From: Pristionchus mayeri | Taxonomy: Eukaryota; Nematoda; Chromadorea; Rhabditida; Neodiplogasteridae | Length of the DNA: 64,000 nt | Direction of reading: 5' to 3' | Assembly (NCBI GenBank): GCA_036245805.1 | Contig: BTRK01000005.1 | Location: 29,865,469 to 29,929,468, forward strand | Shown here: positions 23,504 through 34,276 of the stretch, piece after piece | Numbering within the stretch: position 1 is the first letter of the stretch | How the letters are laid out: every line of letters starts with the position of its first letter | Translations under genes and position numbers: made by a program | The notes under the pieces: generated by a model | Told to the model about the DNA's origin: nothing | Seen by the model: only the letters and a program-made list of their open reading frames with translations | Database searches by the model: none

Positions 23504-26150
23504 ATGTTCATTGTCATACTCCTTCTGCTCCTGGCCGTCGCATACTATTATGGCATCAACAAACTGCTCGGTAAGCACATTATTCCATTTTCAAGTTCTT
23601 TTCTCCCTCACAGGTCTACCACCTGGTCCTCCTCCTCTTCCTCTCATTGGAAATATGCGGTCGTTCCAGTGGGACATGGACAAGGCAATAGCATAGTAGA
23701 TCTTAGATAATCCTCGAATCTCAGGTGTTTCTCGAGTGGAAGTCCCGTTACGGTCGCATTTTCACCGTCTGGCTACCGTACCCAATGATTGTGATCGGCG
23801 ATCATAAAGTGACTATTTTTCAAATATTTCGTTGAACCTGGAATTCTCAGGTGCTACAAGAGCATGTTGTAAAGAATGGCGACATTTTCTTGGGTTAGTC
23901 TTACCCAATCTTCATTTTCTCTGAAGCAGTGAAAGGTCAATTATCAATTTGAGCGAAGAGAAATCCCGAGCAGATGATGGATATCATAGCGGGCGGGCAG
24001 TACGGACTCGTCTTCGAGGATAATAACATTGTAAAAGTATGTTTTGTAGTATGCCCTCCAAATTTTGAATATATTTAAACAGGAACAGCGCAAATTCGCG
24101 ATGAAGAGTCTCCACGACATCGGATTCGGATCTGCAGCTATTGAGGTGGGACTTTGAAGCAAGTTATTGCTTGATTTTGTTGAGAATCTTGTTTCTTCCT
24201 TTCTCATTGTAGCACTTCGCCCTTATGAAAATATTACTGGCCGAGTATGTCACTCAAAATGCAGATCGCTCTTATCTTGAGTAATCAACGAAAATAACGA
24301 CTTTCAGAAAAAATAGTGTCTGCAGTGCCAGTTCACACGTCAGCCATGTAGCTCGCAGATAGCCAGAGAGATAAAAAGTGGTTTTAACTGGAAAACGCAG
24401 GATTTCGTGTACGATTACGCGCTAGAAATCGCACGAAGATGGAAGAATTCGGGCGAAGAAGAAGTGGACGTGTCGGAAAACATTATGGCAAGTACTCTGG
24501 ACCTTTCTTCACCTTTTGAAATTGTCAAAACTTCAATTTCCCGTTCAGAGAGCGGTGGGGAGTGTGATCTGGAAGTTGACATTCGGCATCGATCTCGTCT
24601 TCGACGATCCCATTACCATGGAATTCAGAGCACTTCGACAGGCGGTGAGAATACATTAGAAGGGAAAATATAACTTTACAATCCTCCCGAAATTTACTAT
24701 CCAACTTCAGATAATTCCGCTTCTCGCCAATCGATTCATGATGTTTATCGAACTCTTTCCTATTGTTCGCAAATTCGAATTTCTGTTCGGAAATCCAGAG
24801 TCGAAGTTGAGAGAAGCTGTGAAGAAGGATCACAAGATCCTCAAAGAGGCTAGAAATTGTTAATTTGTCTTGACTATGTATCTGCATGTTTTCAGGCAAT
24901 CAATATTTCGAAGCGGTATTTCAATGCCGATAATGAGCCCCGTTGCTACATCGAAGCATTTCTCGCAGAGCAGAAGAGAAGGGAGGAGGCTGGAATTTCG
25001 GAAGGTACGAAACCATATTTTTATGGATTCCAAAAAGTGAAATTCAGGCAACTTTCACTTCGATCAGCTGCTCAACTCGGCTGCGACACTGTGGGCTGCT
25101 GGTAAGAGATTCTCTTGTAACGAATAGTGCATCGGGAAAAGAATTATTTTTTGAAATGCCTTTTGAAATAGTTTGTACTATTTGTGAAGAACATTGTACA
25201 ATATGATTATTCATGAAGAGTTCGTTGCGAGTACACATTTGTATTTTTCAACAGGATTCGACACGGCCGTGGCGACACTTCGCATGTGCTGTCTTCAACT
25301 TGTGAATAACCCAACGATTCAGAAGAAACTGCAGAAGGAGATCGATGACGTCATCGGGGATAGAGTGAGAATGACGAGAGATCAAAGATCAATGATCCCA
25401 AATTCAGCGAATCAGATACGAAGACCAGAAGCAGCTGCCGTACTTGTGTGCTTACATGCAAGAGGTGATATTGCTTTTGTCAAATTCCATACCTCATTCA
25501 AGACCCATTTCTTCACATGAGTTATCGAGTAGGAGATCGAATGTAACTTTTCAGGTTTTTCGCCATTTCAACGTTCTGCCTCTCATGTTCAAACGCATGA
25601 CTACCCAGGATACGTTGATTGAAGGTAAATACTGTTTCGACTCGTACATAACGTGATCTCTCAGGCTACTCTATTCCCGCCGGAACCACGATCCTCCCTC
25701 AGTTCTCGATGGTTCACTCGGATCCCGAGGAATTCGAACGACCTGAATACTTCTGTCCAGAAAGACATCTGAATGCGCAGGGACAGTTCGTCAAGGTTTT
25801 CTCAGATTCGCAGCAATACTGGTCGAGCAAAAATATTTGCAGGATCCCCGCATCACTCCTTTCTCTGTCGGCAAGCGCGCTTGTCTGGGTGTGTTTTCGG
25901 AATTAAAATTTTTAAGAAACTATGGATTATGAAGATTTTTAAGGGGAAGCCCTCGCTCGTATGGAGATGTTCGTTCTCTTCGCTACTTTTGTGCAGCATT
26001 GCGATTTTTTGCCCGTCGGAAAGGTTTTACCTTTTTTAATTGAATAAAGTAAACATTTTAATTCCGCAGATTCCTCCAGCGATCGAGTTCTTGAATGGAT
26101 TTAATCGCACTCCGAAGGATTTCAAAGTGAAAATCCGATCGAGGAAATGA
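23504..26150 (+). CDS. Cytochrome P450 no. 1 (CYP2 clan)
   Basis: Haem monooxygenase anchored in the ER by an N-terminal helix. Eighteen exons give 489 residues: 23504-23570, 23614-23684, 23725-23808, 23851-23893, 23954-24036, 24083-24145, 24401-24487, 24549-24644, 24711-24848, 24896-25004, 25048-25101, 25255-25364, 25408-25464, 25555-25624, 25665-25795, 25843-25888, 25944-26023, 26070-26150. Visible motifs: membrane anchor MFIVILLLLLAVAYYY, proline hinge LPPGPPPLPLIGNM, I-helix AGFDT, K-helix EVFR, PER (FCPERH) and haem loop PFSVGKRACLG. Exon lengths equal those of P450 no. 2 throughout. Three introns start with GC (23685, 24488, 24849). The C-helix Trp of most P450s appears as Val (VKEQRKF). 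The substrate cannot be told; nematode relatives handle xenobiotics and fatty acids. Confidence 0.93.
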
Positions 26151-26207
26151 GAATCAAAGATGAAGAACGACCAGTGCTAGGAATCACGAATTGAATTACA
26201 TTGTTTT

Positions 26208-26213
26208 AATAAA
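26208..26213 (+). terminator. Polyadenylation signal of P450 no. 1
   Basis: AATAAA lies 58 bases after the P450 stop codon, the expected place for the cleavage signal. The F-box gene begins about 200 bp further on the same strand. Confidence 0.6.
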
Positions 26214-26412
26214 GCTGTTCCTTTTCGTGTGTATGAGAAAAAAATGCAAATTTGTACTGACGCGACGCGACCGCACTCGCGTTTAATAAAGCAATGCATT
26301 TTTATATTTGGAAGATAGCTCGCTCCATTCGTATATTTTAACGCATTCCATCTTGATTTTTATATCTCTGTGTTTCGATACTTTGACCTCGCAGCTATAT
26401 GAAATGTTACAG

Positions 26413-28325
26413 ATGCCAACACGTTCAAGATCATTTTCAGAACCCGCAAAACTTCGAAAGGAGGTAATACATTCGTTAAATGTTAATTGACGTGCTAATA
26501 TCTCCAGGATCATTTCTCCACTCTTCCTAATGATTGCATCAGAGAAGTATTCAAATATCTGAACCAGTGAGTAATTCAATTAATCGATAATTGTGTGTTT
26601 GCTTCTTCGATCTCATGTTATATGTTGAGGGACCAGCTCGATGTACTATCACTCGTTAGTCAAAGGGTTTCCGGCATGTCGGCTGTGTGCAGGCCATTTG
26701 CCCATAAGCCAAATGCGCGTTTGCTGAGAGTATTCCTGGTAAGGCAACTGTTTCATTCATTTGAGAATCAATTCCTTCCAACAAACATAGTTGGAAAACG
26801 AACCTTATGCGAGGTATCTATTTTCACAGACAAGAAAGGGAGAGGAATGTATCGAATTTATCCGAGACGAGCCATATATATCAAGATCTATGATGCAAGA
26901 CAAAAGTGGTTCAACGAGAACAATAGATTATGTTGGAAATCTACCGAATAATCAGGTGAAATAGTTGTTTAAAAATTGCTTGCAACTTCTCATATTGTGC
27001 AGAGTCATCGATGGATTCCGTTCAAGTTGTCTTCTCCAGCCCCACCAATCGTAAAACAAGCGGCATTTCTGATTAGCCGATACTACTTTGCTGACGTGCA
27101 GTTCGAATTGGTCTGTATGTTAGCCTCATACTAATGTTGTACTAAAAAGTTTAGGTCATAATTAATCATGACTTCATCAACAATTTCGAGAGATTTTGGA
27201 ACAGCGGAAAAACAATGTACAGATTAATGTTTGAAAAATGTACATTTGTTTTTCCAGTGAACGTTGAAATATCAAATAGGTATGTGCAATGATATTATTT
27301 GATAAATGTAATGTCAACTAATCTTCATAATGTTTCCAATGATCGATCTCCTGCTGAATTTATGCTTACAATACGCCTAAATTTAATGCGATCAAAGTTG
27401 AAGTATATGAATTATTCAGATTATTTGCACTGGTTATCGCAATGAGGCCGACCATAGTTGATCTGAGTGGAATACGGGGACTAAGGAAGGTCATTAATTA
27501 AGATTGCCTTTTAAATGTGCACTTCCACGGCGATTCTGTGAAAACGAATGCAATGTGGTTCTCGTGGACAAGATAATGCGAAAATATATATATTTTTAAA
27601 TTTCAGGACATTGATGTTCATTTTATCCGAAGTTTTTCATCGGCAGTTCAACATCCGCAATTGTTTGCTGTTGGCCAATCTAATGTATCTTTTTTTTTTT
27701 TTGCAACCAACAGTTGAACACATATTATCTATTATCCTCTCCAATGATGTCCACACTTTTCGGCAATGACTTCCCCTTGTATTGTTAGTATCTATAATCA
27801 TTTTTCAACTTATGTTTTATTTATCCAAGAATGCGTACAATTAAGAATTATTATCGAGTCAATGAGGACTTCGCATCGACCCTCGAGCGGTTCGACAATT
27901 TCATCTTTGATGGGATTCTAGTCGGAAAAGATTGGATCATCCCAGCAATTATTGTATGGTCTTTGATATACAATTATCGATTAATTAACGCTTTAGAATC
28001 GTCTAAAGCGGAAGTCTCCTGGAAAATGGTTTTGTTCCATTACGCGAATTATTCACGATGATGATATCGTGGATTCGATGCCAGAATATCTAGAGGTAGC
28101 ACTTTTTTTCTTCTATGCAAATTAATTACTCAATATTTCTATTATAATGTAATGACTTTTATGAGATTATAACTACTTTGGCAATGTCAGGTCTATATCA
28201 ACCCCAGACGAAGTCGCATGTATGTTATCGAGCTCCTCGGAAGTGATCACCTAGTAAACATTGAAACGTTTACTTCCTGGAACTATGCCTGTAAATTGAA
28301 TGCGACCTTTGTCGAGAAAAATTGA
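26413..28325 (+). CDS. F-box protein
   Basis: Twelve phase-consistent exons encode 395 residues: 26413-26463, 26508-26566, 26630-26738, 26791-26955, 27003-27110, 27155-27279, 27420-27489, 27607-27684, 27714-27778, 27830-27953, 27997-28095, 28191-28325. The F-box is at about residues 21-58, with the pattern LPNDCIREVFKYLNQ...LDVLSLVSQRV. F-box proteins link substrates to SKP1-cullin ubiquitin ligases. The 340 residues after it form no repeat I recognise, as in the large, fast-evolving nematode F-box families. The ATG directly follows TTACAG, a possible trans-splice acceptor, 262 bp after the P450 stop, so an operon is possible but unproven. The frame is intact throughout. Confidence 0.8.
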
Positions 28326-28408
28326 AAATTATCATAATTTTCTTGTTATTCCTTGAATATGCATTACTAAACTTGCTGACAACCGATTTCTGTTGTGAGC
28401 TATAAGCT

Positions 28409-28414
28409 AATAAA
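28409..28414 (+). terminator. Polyadenylation signal of the F-box gene
   Basis: AATAAA lies 84 bases downstream of the F-box gene stop codon and just before the long inverted repeat. Confidence 0.45.
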
Positions 28415-28447
28415 TGACGAATAATGGTTGTTTCACTCGTTCTTTCA

Positions 28448-29468
28448 CTCATAAATATGAGGCCGGTTACCGAAGAATCAAACATGGGTTGGCACACCAA
28501 AATTTCGAAAACTTGTAGAAAGGGGTTATCGAGGGTGCTGATCAACATGGCATGCTTCCTTTTGCACCAAACCGACCGGTGCAGCCGGGCTGCAAGTAGA
28601 CCCAATTTACATTTTCCTAAATAACTCAGCAAATTGTTGACGAAAAATCATGAAATTTGTACAGATGGTACAAATGACTATAACGAATAAGATCAAATTG
28701 ATAGAACAAAAAATATTTTATGCAAATTTGTCGAAAATTTAGTTTTCGAATATCAGGGGGAAGCGGAAGCTGATTTTTATCTAGAACGATGCGCCTTGCC
28801 GAGAGGATCATTTTTCGTATGCTATGTGTGGGGTAACGCCGAATCGGTTTTCTGCTAAAAGCCGTTATCTGAGACAATTTCCCCATTCCGCCGCGCTCCG
28901 ATGCGCAAGCAATGAATAATTGAAATATGTTTCAATTTGAATGCAAAATTATGAGAACGATTCGTCAACAAGAGGTTATTGAGCGATGAAACACATTTGA
29001 ATTCTTCACTGAAGCGCGGCGTAATTAGAAAAATGAGTCAGAAAATGGGTCATATCAAAAAACCGATTCGGCGTTACCCCACACATAGCATACGAAAAAT
29101 AATCCTCTCGGCACGGCGCATCTTTCAAGAAAAAAATCAGCTTCCGCTTCTCCCTGGTATTCGAAAACTAAATGTTCGACAAATTTACATACAATATTTT
29201 TGTTCTATCAATTTGATCTTATTCGTTATAGTCATTTGTACCATCTTTACAAATTTCTTGACTATTCGCCAACAATTTGTTGTGTTATTTAAGAAAATGC
29301 AAATTAGGTCTACATGCAGCCCGGCTGCACCGGTCGATTTGATGCAAAATGATGCATACCATGTTGATCAGCGCCCTCGATAACCCCTTTCTACAAGTTT
29401 TCGAAATTTTGGTGTGCCAACCCCTACACACTGTTGCCCGATTCTTCGATAACCGGCCTCATATGCAC
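28448..29468. mobile_element. Long inverted-repeat element (about 420-bp arms)
   Basis: The left arm (from ATGAGGCCGGTTACCGAAGA near 28450 to about 28870) is answered by its reverse complement from about 29050 to 29465 (TTCGATAACCGGCCTCAT). The spacer is about 180 bp. Arms differ by scattered substitutions and small indels, so the copy is not young. The open frames in the arms mirror each other and are not genes. It sits between the F-box gene and P450 no. 2. Confidence 0.8.
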
Positions 29469-30444
29469 TGTAACTCTTCATATTAACCTAAGTCGTTTAA
29501 ACCATGACATCTGAAGCATTGAGAGGCGGCAACCGATGACATCTGCACATGAATATCTTGAATCTCGCAGGCACACGTATTCCGCACTAAGTCTACCATT
29601 CTGTAATGCTCATTGCGTTATCCTGACGATTGATGACTGTCCAGGCACGTTCGCCTTTCTTACCCTCTCAAAAAAACGAAATCGTCTTTTGAACTTCTCG
29701 TTTTTACCCGATAGCCTGATCATTCAAAGAACTACTCATCCGTATCACTCAGTGCTCGCGATGAATCGACTACAATGCATCTTCTGTAGTGAGATCCGCA
29801 CTAGACACGGGCCCCATCTCTTTGTCCACCACACTCTCTCGCAAGTCAGAGGGGAGATTCGCCCTATGCTCCCATCCATCTAAAAGCGAGAGAATTCACG
29901 ATTGAAAGAGAGCAGAATGGAAATCTCAGCCCTCGTTATCTTACAGTGCCCAAACGATGTCTCCTCTCTGCATGAATGAGTTAAAATAGAGCCTTTTCTC
30001 TGCTCTCTCACCATTCCACGTGCTCTCTCGTCCTTTCTCCATCGAGTGATAAGGGACCAAATCGCTTTCTTATCGTTCTCTGTTCGGTCAAAGGCGAAAA
30101 ACACGCGGGTGGGATTCATATAAAGGGAGGGGAGGGGCAGGAACCATTGGATTCACTGTAAATCGGGACTTTAGTTGGCGTTCCTGCTGCTTGGTTTATA
30201 AACTTAGCGATGGTCGAATTCTTCCCAGTTATCTTATCAATCGGATATTTGCTTAAGGACGTTCTTCGTTCTTAGATTTCGTTGTTATCACACGAGCATG
30301 TCAATCACTCGTTTGATTTATTGCCCGCTCCCTGAACATGCTTCACTCCGTTACTCTACTGTCTCTTTCTGTGTAGACACTGCCGTTCAATCTTATACAC
30401 ATCAAATCAACATTTTCAAAGTATAATTTTCTGATGTTTTCAGA
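29469..30444. other. Promoter-side region of P450 no. 2
   Basis: I see no gene. A short mirror-like AGAG/CTCT-rich stretch lies at 29880-30060. A TATAAAG element at 30119 and a CAG acceptor immediately before the ATG suggest transcription from about 30.15 kb and removal of an outron by SL trans-splicing. Confidence 0.45.
30119..30125 (+). promoter_or_regulatory. Possible TATA box of P450 no. 2
   Basis: TATAAAG followed by a GGGAGGGGAGGGG tract lies 320 bp upstream of the ATG. The distance fits an outron, because TTTTCAG directly precedes AATG at 30444-30447. Confidence 0.4.
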
Positions 30445-33041
30445 ATGTTGATCGTCGTCCTCCTCCTCATCGCTGCTCTTGTCTACTACTATGGCATCAA
30501 TCGCATTCTCGGTAACAGTTTTTTTTCAACAATGACGATGCATCGTCTAATCATGAAATATGCGATATGCGAAATGCAATGCATTCGTCTCAGGTCTTCC
30601 TCCCGGTCCTCCGCCTCTTCCTCTCATTGGCAACATGCTTTCATTCCGATGGGATCTCGATAACGTAATCGCAAAGACAAAGGACGCGTTATTTCAACCT
30701 ACATCGCAGGTTCTTCTCGATTGGAAGTCCAAGTACGGTCGGGTCTTCACCGCCTGGCTACCGTTTCCCATGGTCGTTATTGGTGATCATCAAGTGAGTT
30801 TTTGTGAGCTTCGAACACGGAAAAGCTTATTCAGCTCCTGCAAGAACACGTGGTGAAGAATGGTGATGTTTACCTGGGTGAGTCCTATCAGTGAATTTTT
30901 CGTCATTAATTGGACCAGAGTTTTAAAGATCACATTCTCCTTCAGCCAAGAGAAACCCGGAACAGTTAATGGAGATGATGTCTGGCGGCTTGTATGGATT
31001 GGTGTTCGAGGATAACAACATGGTCAAGGTCTGGTCTCTCTATATCTCGCAATTTGGATGATTATTATTGTTTTGCCAAATTCGGAACTATGCATCGCGT
31101 GTGCGTTTCACGAAATGACATTCAGGAACAGCGCAAATTCGCGATGAAAACCCTTCACGAGGTCGGATTCGGATCCGCAGCTCTAGAGGTTCAACTTTGC
31201 AGCTTATTTACGATTCAGACTAAAGGCACAAGTAAATGATCAAAATGCTGAAAACATTTAGGACACCGTACACCACTACGGACAAGAAGTCGTATCGAGA
31301 TGGAGGAAATCGGGAGGAGCTGAGGTCGATGTCACGGAAAACATCATGGTGAGTAGCATTGCCGAATTTTTAAAATACATGTTCAACTAAAATATTCAGA
31401 TTCTAGGCAACTAATCAACAATTCACTTAACAAAATTCAGAAAGCCATCGGCAACGTTGTGTGGAATGTGACTTTCGGCCTGGACCTCGAGTTCGACAAT
31501 GAAATTGTACCGAAATTCCGTCAATTGCAGCAAGATGTGAGAGATTTTCTCTAAATGTTGGAGGTGCACTCTCAATAAGTCATTCCTATCTCGCCATTCA
31601 GACAATTCCCCTCCTGGCCGGTCCTCTGATGATGTTCATCGAAATGTTCCCTTTCCTTCGCAAACTCGACTTCTTATTTGGCAACCATGTGAAGCAGCTG
31701 AAAGGATTCATGGATGAAAGCAATGAAATCGTAGTAAATGTAAGCAGAACGAATTTATTCGGTTTATTCAGTGTTTCAAACAAGCCTTTACAGGCGATTA
31801 AAACGACCGAGAAAAATTTCAATCCCGACAATCAGCCCAGATCCTACGTTGAATCATTTCTTAGAGAGATGAAGAAGAATGAGGAAGCAGGGAAACCTGC
31901 AGGTATGGTTTAATTTCAGTACATTTATCTTGCTCGACAAATACTCTTTGTAATAAGATAGCAGACTATGATCCATCTATTCTAAAAACATTTACCTAAA
32001 TACCCAATATTGCAGGGAACTTCCATTATGAGCAGATGAAAAGTTCCGCTTCTACGATATGGGGAGCAGGTAAGACTATTTTTGGTACCAATCCCTCCTC
32101 ATCAGATGATTTTCGAGGTTTAGCTATAATGATCCCTCTCGAAAAATTCTTTCAGGTTTTGACACGACTGTCTCGATTCTCCGAATGTGCTGCTTGGAGC
32201 TGGTGAACAATCCCCAAGTGCAGAGAAAATTGCAGAAGGAGATTGATGACATCATTGGGGAGAGGGTGAGATGGGATGGAAGTTCAAAGATCATTTAAGG
32301 GCTTTGCAGAGGATCCGCAACGACGACCAAAAGCAGCTGCCGTATACTTGTGCTTTTCTGCAAGAGGTAATCCAGATCGCTCTCACTTACTTTTGTCGAA
32401 TACAAATTCTTAGCGTGTCAATAGGCCAAGAACATCTTTACTTAGGATTCCTTGCAGATCTACCGACTGGGTCACGTGCTCCCGATCAATTTCCTTCGTC
32501 AAACCACTCAAGACACGACAATCGAAGGTGAATGATATTGAAGTGGAAGTGCTAGTTCAAAATCCTTCAGGATTCCGCCTTGCATCCGGGACGACAGTTC
32601 TGCCTCAATTCTCAATGGTGCATTCTGACCCGAAAGAATTCGAAAGACCCGACTTCTTCTGTCCAGAGAGACACATCGACGATGAAGGAAGCTTCATTAA
32701 GGTATGAATTTTATTTTTTTGAAATACAAATGTTCATTCAAACTTCAGGACCCACGCATCACTCCCTTCTCAATCGGCAAACGCGCCTGCCTTGGTAAAC
32801 GAAGATGTTCACTAAAGTAAGAACTTGGAAATTGCAGGGGAAACACTGGCTCGAATGGAGATCTTCGTCTTGTTTGCTACTTTCGTTCAGACCTGTCACT
32901 TCACTCCAGCAGGAAAAGTGTGTTTTGGATATCAAGGGAGACCTAACAATCCAAACTCAGGTGCCCCCACCAATCGACTTCATCTATGGATTCACTCGAT
33001 CTGTCAACCATTTCGTCGTCAAAATCGAGCCGAGAAACTAA
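30445..33041 (+). CDS. Cytochrome P450 no. 2 (CYP2 clan)
   Basis: ER-bound haem monooxygenase, 489 residues in 18 exons: 30445-30511, 30594-30664, 30710-30793, 30835-30877, 30946-31028, 31126-31188, 31262-31348, 31441-31536, 31602-31739, 31794-31902, 32016-32069, 32156-32265, 32310-32366, 32458-32527, 32571-32701, 32749-32794, 32838-32917, 32961-33041. Motifs: anchor MLIVVLLLIAALVYYYG, LPPGPPPLPLIGNM, I-helix AGFDTT, K-helix EIYR, FCPERH and PFSIGKRACLG. All introns are GT-AG. The frame is complete and this looks like the reference functional copy. Nearer in sequence to no. 3 than to no. 1 in the C-terminal half. The ATG sits directly after a TTTTCAG trans-splice-type acceptor. Confidence 0.94.
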
Positions 33042-33239
33042 GCAATAACACGAGAAAAATACGTGATTGATAAAGTTTGATTACAAGACAATTATCGGCT
33101 ACTACCACACGATACGTCCACAGACGATATATTTTGAAACTAAGTCATGTACTGTGTAGTTTGAACGATTTTCAATTCATGTTCAGCAAATAACTATATT
33201 TCAGGCGCTGAAGTCATCATCAGACCAGCGTACAATTCG

Positions 33240-33495
33240 ATTCTGCAAGGTTAATTGCAAATTCGGAGCCACATTGAAAAGAAACCTCCGTCTTTGCTGT
33301 AGCTACAGTGGACCGTCAGGAGGGGCGGGACTATGAGTGGGAGACCAACTCATCTCAGTCAATGGAGTAAACGTGGAGACGCTCCCCCACGGGCAGATCA
33401 TGAATATCACGAGGGCAGGGGGTGATTACGTCACTCTCGTAGCCAGATACAACCCAGAGATTGAGGGCTACCTTTTGAATACGTACAAAGAATAA
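33240..33495 (+). pseudogene. PDZ-domain fragment with in-frame stop
   Basis: The frame ending TAA at 33493-33495 encodes the second half of a PDZ domain: VGDQLISVNGVNVETLP, then a THRAGG-like ITRAGGDYVTLVARY. Just before it, GPSGGAGL is followed by TGA (33334-33336), where PDZ domains normally carry a basic or polar residue (GLxVGD). CGA to TGA would explain this. A splice acceptor (ATGAG) at the same point could skip the stop, but the domain would then lack its beta2-beta3 part. No further PDZ exons are visible nearby, so I read this as a relic. Confidence 0.5.
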
Positions 33496-33828
33496 TTTTG
33501 TTTTGAAGCATCGATAAATAAGTAATTAATTAATGAAACATGAAACTAAAGTTCTTGAAAATAGATTGTTTTGATAATGAATGTATGAATTCATGTAACC
33601 GAATAATGCGTTCGAACAGTTTAAAGGAGGAGGAAAGGGAAAATGAACTTCGTCTACTAAAGATATATCCGGATTTATTCCTTGAACGACAATAGAAAGC
33701 CAAAATTTGAAAAACGGAGATCAAAGATCAAGGGAGATACGCGCACGGGTACTGTAATTGATAGCTCAGGGAAATGGCTGCGAAAAGATTGCGCAGCGCA
33801 CACTATCTCACTACCTCTTTCTCCTCTT

Positions 33829-33900
33829 TCTAGTTCGATCTGTAGAGCGGCGACAACGAGAGTGGGAAAGGGACAGGTTCGATTCCCGCCGAGGACTAAC
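33829..33900 (+). other. tRNA-like sequence (pol III B-box)
   Basis: GGTTCGATTCC at 33876-33886 matches the tRNA T-arm/B-box consensus. A D-arm-like GATCTGTAGAGCGGC lies about 35 bp before it. The acceptor and anticodon stems do not pair, so this is at most a tRNA pseudogene or a tRNA-derived short element. Confidence 0.3.
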
Positions 33901-34276
33901 ATTTTGCCGCGGTGGTTTCTGCATTAATGCAATGAGGGAAACCTATTTAGCATATTGTGACACTCATTTCCATTTCTTTTATCAAACATTTTCATTTTTA
34001 CAATGCAATACAACAAAACAGTACAATAAAGAGATTGAAGAATTCGATTTTCCGTACAAATTCAATCCGGTGAACAATCATGATTGTAGATCATTCGTTT
34101 GAGTCTCTATTCTGACCCTTTAGACAAGTGTCTAGTCAATCGATGAAAGATGCACGTACGCAAAGAATGGGACAAACAGCTCTTTTCAAACGATTTTATC
34201 ATTGTCTTGATTGTTTTTTTTTCATTACACAAGTTACATTATTGTATCACTAATTGATCGATTGATTGATCTCTAG

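Noticed and set aside
24407..24673. Open frame starting inside P450 no. 1 and running past exon 7
   Set aside because: It only stays open because intron 7 has a GC donor and a short length. The homologous exon border in P450 no. 2 shows the coding part ends at 24487.
28424..29383. Similar open frames on both strands at 28.4-28.9 and 29.0-29.4 kb
   Set aside because: They are mirror translations of the two arms of the long inverted repeat.
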